Source: Scatophagus argus | Taxonomy: Eukaryota > Chordata > Actinopteri > Scatophagidae | Assembly: GCF_020382885.2 (NCBI RefSeq) | Contig: NC_058508.1 | Location: 3,650,055 to 3,714,054 of the forward strand | Reading direction: 5' to 3' | DNA: 64,000 nucleotides | In this document: one piece after another, positions 60,801 through 64,000 of the stretch | Position numbering within the stretch: position 1 is the stretch's first letter | Layout: each line of letters starts with the position of its first letter | Notes under the pieces: generated by a model | The model's database searches: none | What the model was told of the DNA's origin: nothing | What the model saw: the letters and a program-made list of their open reading frames with translations, nothing else | Position numbers and translations under genes: made by a program

Positions 60801-61905
60801 TAATGGGTCTGTCACTCTTCCACATCCTGAACTCTGCTTCTCCTTCACCATAATAACCCTCCTCTTGCAGTGACCACCTCCAGCTATTAATGTCATCGTA
60901 CAGTCCTATCCAGACATGACCTCTGTAATATTTTTGTGCAGTGGTCACCAGCTCATCAAGCTCTTCCTTGTTGTGAACCGAGGCCAGGTCGCTGTGCTTC
61001 CACCTGCAGTAATGAAGAGCTTCAGCCCAGGTGTTTGCCTTTTCAACAAGGATGTAGTGAGTGGGAAAACAAGCAGGTGGGAAACACAGTCCTGTGAAAA
61101 AAGATACTTCTTCAGTAAAGAAAACTGTAAGGCATAAATGGAGGCCCGATTTATTTTACACTCATGTCAGCCACATTAACAAATTCATTATCATATTGTT
61201 GGTTCATTAATCATCACTTTGTTTGATTGTCTCTTCATACTTTTTTTGTCAATGACTTTTATTGCAACTTATTGTTGAGTGATTATCTGCTTCACAGAGC
61301 TGCAAGAGAACCGCAGAGCTCTTCTGAATTCTCTGTGGGTTTGTGATAACAAGTGGCTTCTTTCACTTACCAATGTGGTTTAATATAGTTGATGAGTTAA
61401 TCTTTTTTAAATATTAAAACTGAGGATGAGTACAGTAAACAGGGTTGATTGTGGTATGAATTAGCCAGTGAACACAGCACAGACAGACAACACCCTCACC
61501 CTTAAAGGAAGAAAACATGAGAGAGCATTTATTGGAAATATGATTTCCAATGAATGCTAATGTTGCTTCATGTCAGCAGGATATTTAAATTGGTATTTGT
61601 TTGCTAATAGGTTGCTAATATCTTGGCCAAGTGGTCAAAATGAAGTCAACTTAAAGTATTTCTATTACATATAAAAACTTCTACATAATTTTATTACATA
61701 AGTTCAATGTAAAAGTAAAAGCTCCCTGAACTGATTTAATTTAATCAGACTAAGTTATTTAATTTATCCACAATGACTGATTTGTACCTTATGTTCTCCT
61801 TAAAGACCACTTGCAGTTATTTTACTGTAAAGTGTGTCAGTGAAAAACAAACATTAAAATGGACTAACCTGATAAGACCACAAAAATGAAAGTTTTCCCC
61901 TCCAT
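57819..61905 (-). CDS. Secreted lectin with two C-type lectin domains
   Basis: Probable secreted carbohydrate-binding protein of the large teleost lectin group related in domain type to the macrophage mannose receptor. Five coding exons on the minus strand join in phase 1 or 0: 61869-61905, 60705-61091, 59209-59547, 58993-59084, 57819-57959. They give 331 residues. A signal peptide opens MEGKTFIFVVLSG. Domain 1 (about 14-141) has WIGLYDD and LWNDRNC but RPI where EPN would stand. Domain 2 (about 142-254) has WIGLYRD and NNEPND, with WED in place of WND. A basic extension (255-331) includes LTWRKQPDGKIF, a signature shared by many fish lectins. UTR sequence of exon 1 continues to an acceptor at 61956, and a candidate 5' UTR exon ends at 62345. 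No specific gene symbol is recognised. Confidence 0.92.
59548..60704. other. Intron between the two lectin-domain exons
   Basis: AT-rich unique-looking sequence. No further exon or mobile element was identified. Confidence 0.5.
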
Positions 61906-62344
61906 GGCAATGAATGAGCTGCTCCCTTTTACGGTTCTGCTGTTACTGTTGTTATTCTGTGAAGGAAATATAAGAACATGACTGACTGACATATTAAACA
62001 ATGATCTACTCTATATTGTGTTACATTTTTAAGGAAGATATTTTTAAGGAAGGCCAGTAGTCCAATATTCATTCATTCGTTCAGTAACATTAATTGCATT
62101 TGCAGAGTATATGGTCATGTTTCTAAGACGATATCAGGAGTTTCCATCAGCTGTCAAATACACCTCAATGACTTTGAAAGGACAACCTCAAAATGCTCAC
62201 AATGTTCTACACAACATGCAGCAATCTGCTCTTAACCTCTGCTGAAATTTGAATAAAGTGTCATTTTCACTTTCTTTGCAAAATTGACTTCACTGTCAAA
62301 TAAAATCTATGATTTTTTAGTTTTTCAAAGAAGTCACGTCCTAC

Positions 62345-62519
62345 CTGTGAGGTCAGGCTGATCACAATCTGATGGAGTTACAGAGTGAAATACATGCAGT
62401 TATATTCACTGCAGCCTGAAATGCAGACACAAATCCTCTGAGCTGTTTGCCGTCATAGTTCTCTATCATAATCCCCCATTTGCACTATGCAAAAGCATGA
62501 GGGAATGTTATATTTGCAT
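62345..62519 (-). promoter_or_regulatory. Candidate promoter and 5' UTR exon of the lectin gene
   Basis: On the minus strand an octamer ATGCAAAT (62512-62519) partly overlaps a weak TATAAC (62507-62512). A transcript starting about 62480 could be spliced at the GTAGGAC donor (62344 downward) to the acceptor at 61957. This is a positional inference from motifs only. Confidence 0.35.
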
Positions 62520-62644
62520 TGTGCCACAAAGAGTGAGGTTGACTCAGATTTTCATCAAGGGAGATTTCAAATAATAACTGAAATTATTTGGTAGATTACA
62601 TTATTTCAGTATTAACTCAGTAAATAATGTCAGACCAGGGGAAT

Positions 62645-62720
62645 TCTGTGGCCTGCGGGTTAAGGTGCTGACGATGGAGAGCAACGACTCCAGTTTGTGT
62701 CCTTTGTCTTCATGTCGTCC
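62645..62720 (+). mobile_element. Degenerate tRNA-derived SINE fragment
   Basis: The head-like TGGCCTGCGGGTTAAGGTGC and the GTCCTTTGTCTTCATGTCGT block resemble a common fish SINE, but the B-box is degraded. Confidence 0.35.
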
Positions 62721-64000
62721 AGTGTGATGTTCTTATGAAGAGGCATAAAATAAAGAAATAATAAAAAGAATATTACATCGTAATGAATCAGTTCAATCAG
62801 TTGTTCTTTGAGGTAATTTACAGTGTTTGCTGTGGAGAGACTGACATTTGTAAGCCCAGAAACTAATCTGAATAAAAACACAACATAGAAGTGTAGATTG
62901 TCAAGGTCAACGAGCAAGGAGACAACAGCTTATTTCAAATAATTACTGTGATCATTACAAAATAATGGTGTGGAAGATTGTTACTTCAGTGTCTGACTAG
63001 AAAGACAGTCTCTTCTGACAAATGTTCTTGTTGTCCACGAGTTGAGGGATGTGGATTCTCCTGAGTGCAAGTAGATCAGTTATGAAATCAACTGGACTAT
63101 TTTCAAGAATTTTTCTTATTGTTATACAGACCGCAGGAAGACCTACTACACAGGTACAAACAAATTAGAGTTACAAAACAGATGACACCCTGATCTGTTG
63201 TGGCAAAATTATGTCAAGATATGTCGTGCAAACTATTTTTGGCCATTGGCAGCCTTTTTTTAAACTGTGCTCTTTGATTAACCCTATGTTTCACATAAGA
63301 CAGCTTATAGTATCAAGGATATTAACTCCCAGAATACACTGTACAAGCACAGAGGCAGGGTCCACGGCATTTATGTTTGGGATTTAGTGAATGATGTTTA
63401 CAAAAACATTGTGTAGATCATTATTCATTGTACTTATTTATTTACTTTGGAGAATGTTAAACATCTCATTAGCCTAAAGTGCGAGAAGATGCTATGACTC
63501 CTTCAAGGTTGGAAGAAGTCATAATGTTGCCAAAATGTCAACTTAGAGAATAAAGCTTGTGGTGTGTAGCACATATTTATTTTTGCAAATTTATCACATC
63601 ACACCCATAAAATGTTTCAGGGTTATGGACAACATGTTCATCAAAACTTTTTGTTTTTTCTTAGGACCAGCCCCTACTCAGCCTGTGTTCCACACCAAAG
63701 GTATACAAATTTAGGTTTTGCAAATCATCCAAATTAGTAGAGATCCAAATACATACAAATTCCTAAGCCGAGGAAAGCAAAGAGCCGCTCTGCTTTGCCT
63801 TCTGTCCATTTTAGTAGCCAAGCATTTCTTTTTATATCCCATTGCTGTATAACCTGGGTCTCTACATATCCATAACTTTGTGTGAGACTAGCAGAAAGAC
63901 TAGCAGGAGGGATATATGATGAAACTGAGTGAAATGAAAATTGCTGAAGAATGTATTTTAGACTGAACGCCTGGCTTTGAGCAATACATACACTTTTAGA

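Larger units (their letters stand above)
61957..64000. other. Lectin 5' flank and right edge, no further gene seen
   Basis: Apart from the candidate promoter, a degenerate SINE-like piece at 62645-62720 (TGTGGCCTGCGGGTTAAGGT, then GTGTCCTTTGTCTTCATGTC) and a plus-strand AATAAA near 63550 within repeat-like sequence, nothing was recognised. Confidence 0.4.

Noticed and set aside
1-64000. CRISPR arrays, bacterial operons, phage or integrated virus genes
   Set aside because: The window is clearly vertebrate nuclear DNA. Tandem repeats present are microsatellites, and no retroviral gag, pol or env pattern was recognised.

Overview
The window is nuclear DNA of a teleost fish, most likely a percomorph. 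The evidence is short GT-AG introns, abundant (CA)n/(GT)n microsatellites, tRNA-derived SINEs, Rex3/RTE-like LINE remnants and several dispersed repeats typical of percomorph genomes. Genes were rebuilt exon by exon by matching splice sites, intron phases and recognisable protein families. All identifications come from reading the sequence; no search was run.

Layout. (1) At the left edge are the last exons of a plus-strand transmembrane protein with a very acidic, tyrosine-motif-rich cytoplasmic tail (698-1268). (2) A two-exon small heat-shock protein of the hspb9/hsp30 type follows (2747-3872). (3) About 17 kb without a convincing gene comes next, full of microsatellites, SINEs, LINE remnants and dispersed repeats. 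(4) Peptide YY (pyya type; TATA box at 20703, coding exons 22373-25540). (5) The MAGUK scaffold gene mpp2: a CpG-rich putative first exon near 28650-28774, then coding exons 31623-37181. The pyy-mpp2 neighbourhood matches human 17q21. (6) A 12-exon retinol saturase gene (40745-47898, 610 codons plus stop). (7) On the minus strand, two actinoporin-like (pore-forming family) loci: a broken copy (49854-50458) and an intact two-exon gene (53290-53947). (8) Also on the minus strand, a five-coding-exon secreted lectin with two C-type lectin domains and a basic C-terminal extension (57819-61905). The last 2 kb show no gene.

The left and middle genes are ordinary housekeeping, endocrine or synaptic vertebrate genes. 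The right end (47.9-62 kb) looks like a small innate-defence neighbourhood, in which a sugar-binding secreted lectin sits next to, and on the same strand as, a pore-forming-family pair with one copy decaying. This is the part of the window most worth following up. Other points of interest are a Ser/Cys-rich insert in the small heat-shock protein, the Grb2-type motifs in the acidic tail, a degraded-looking splice donor in mpp2, UG-rich splice acceptors in two neighbouring genes, and several near-perfect hairpins in intergenic DNA.
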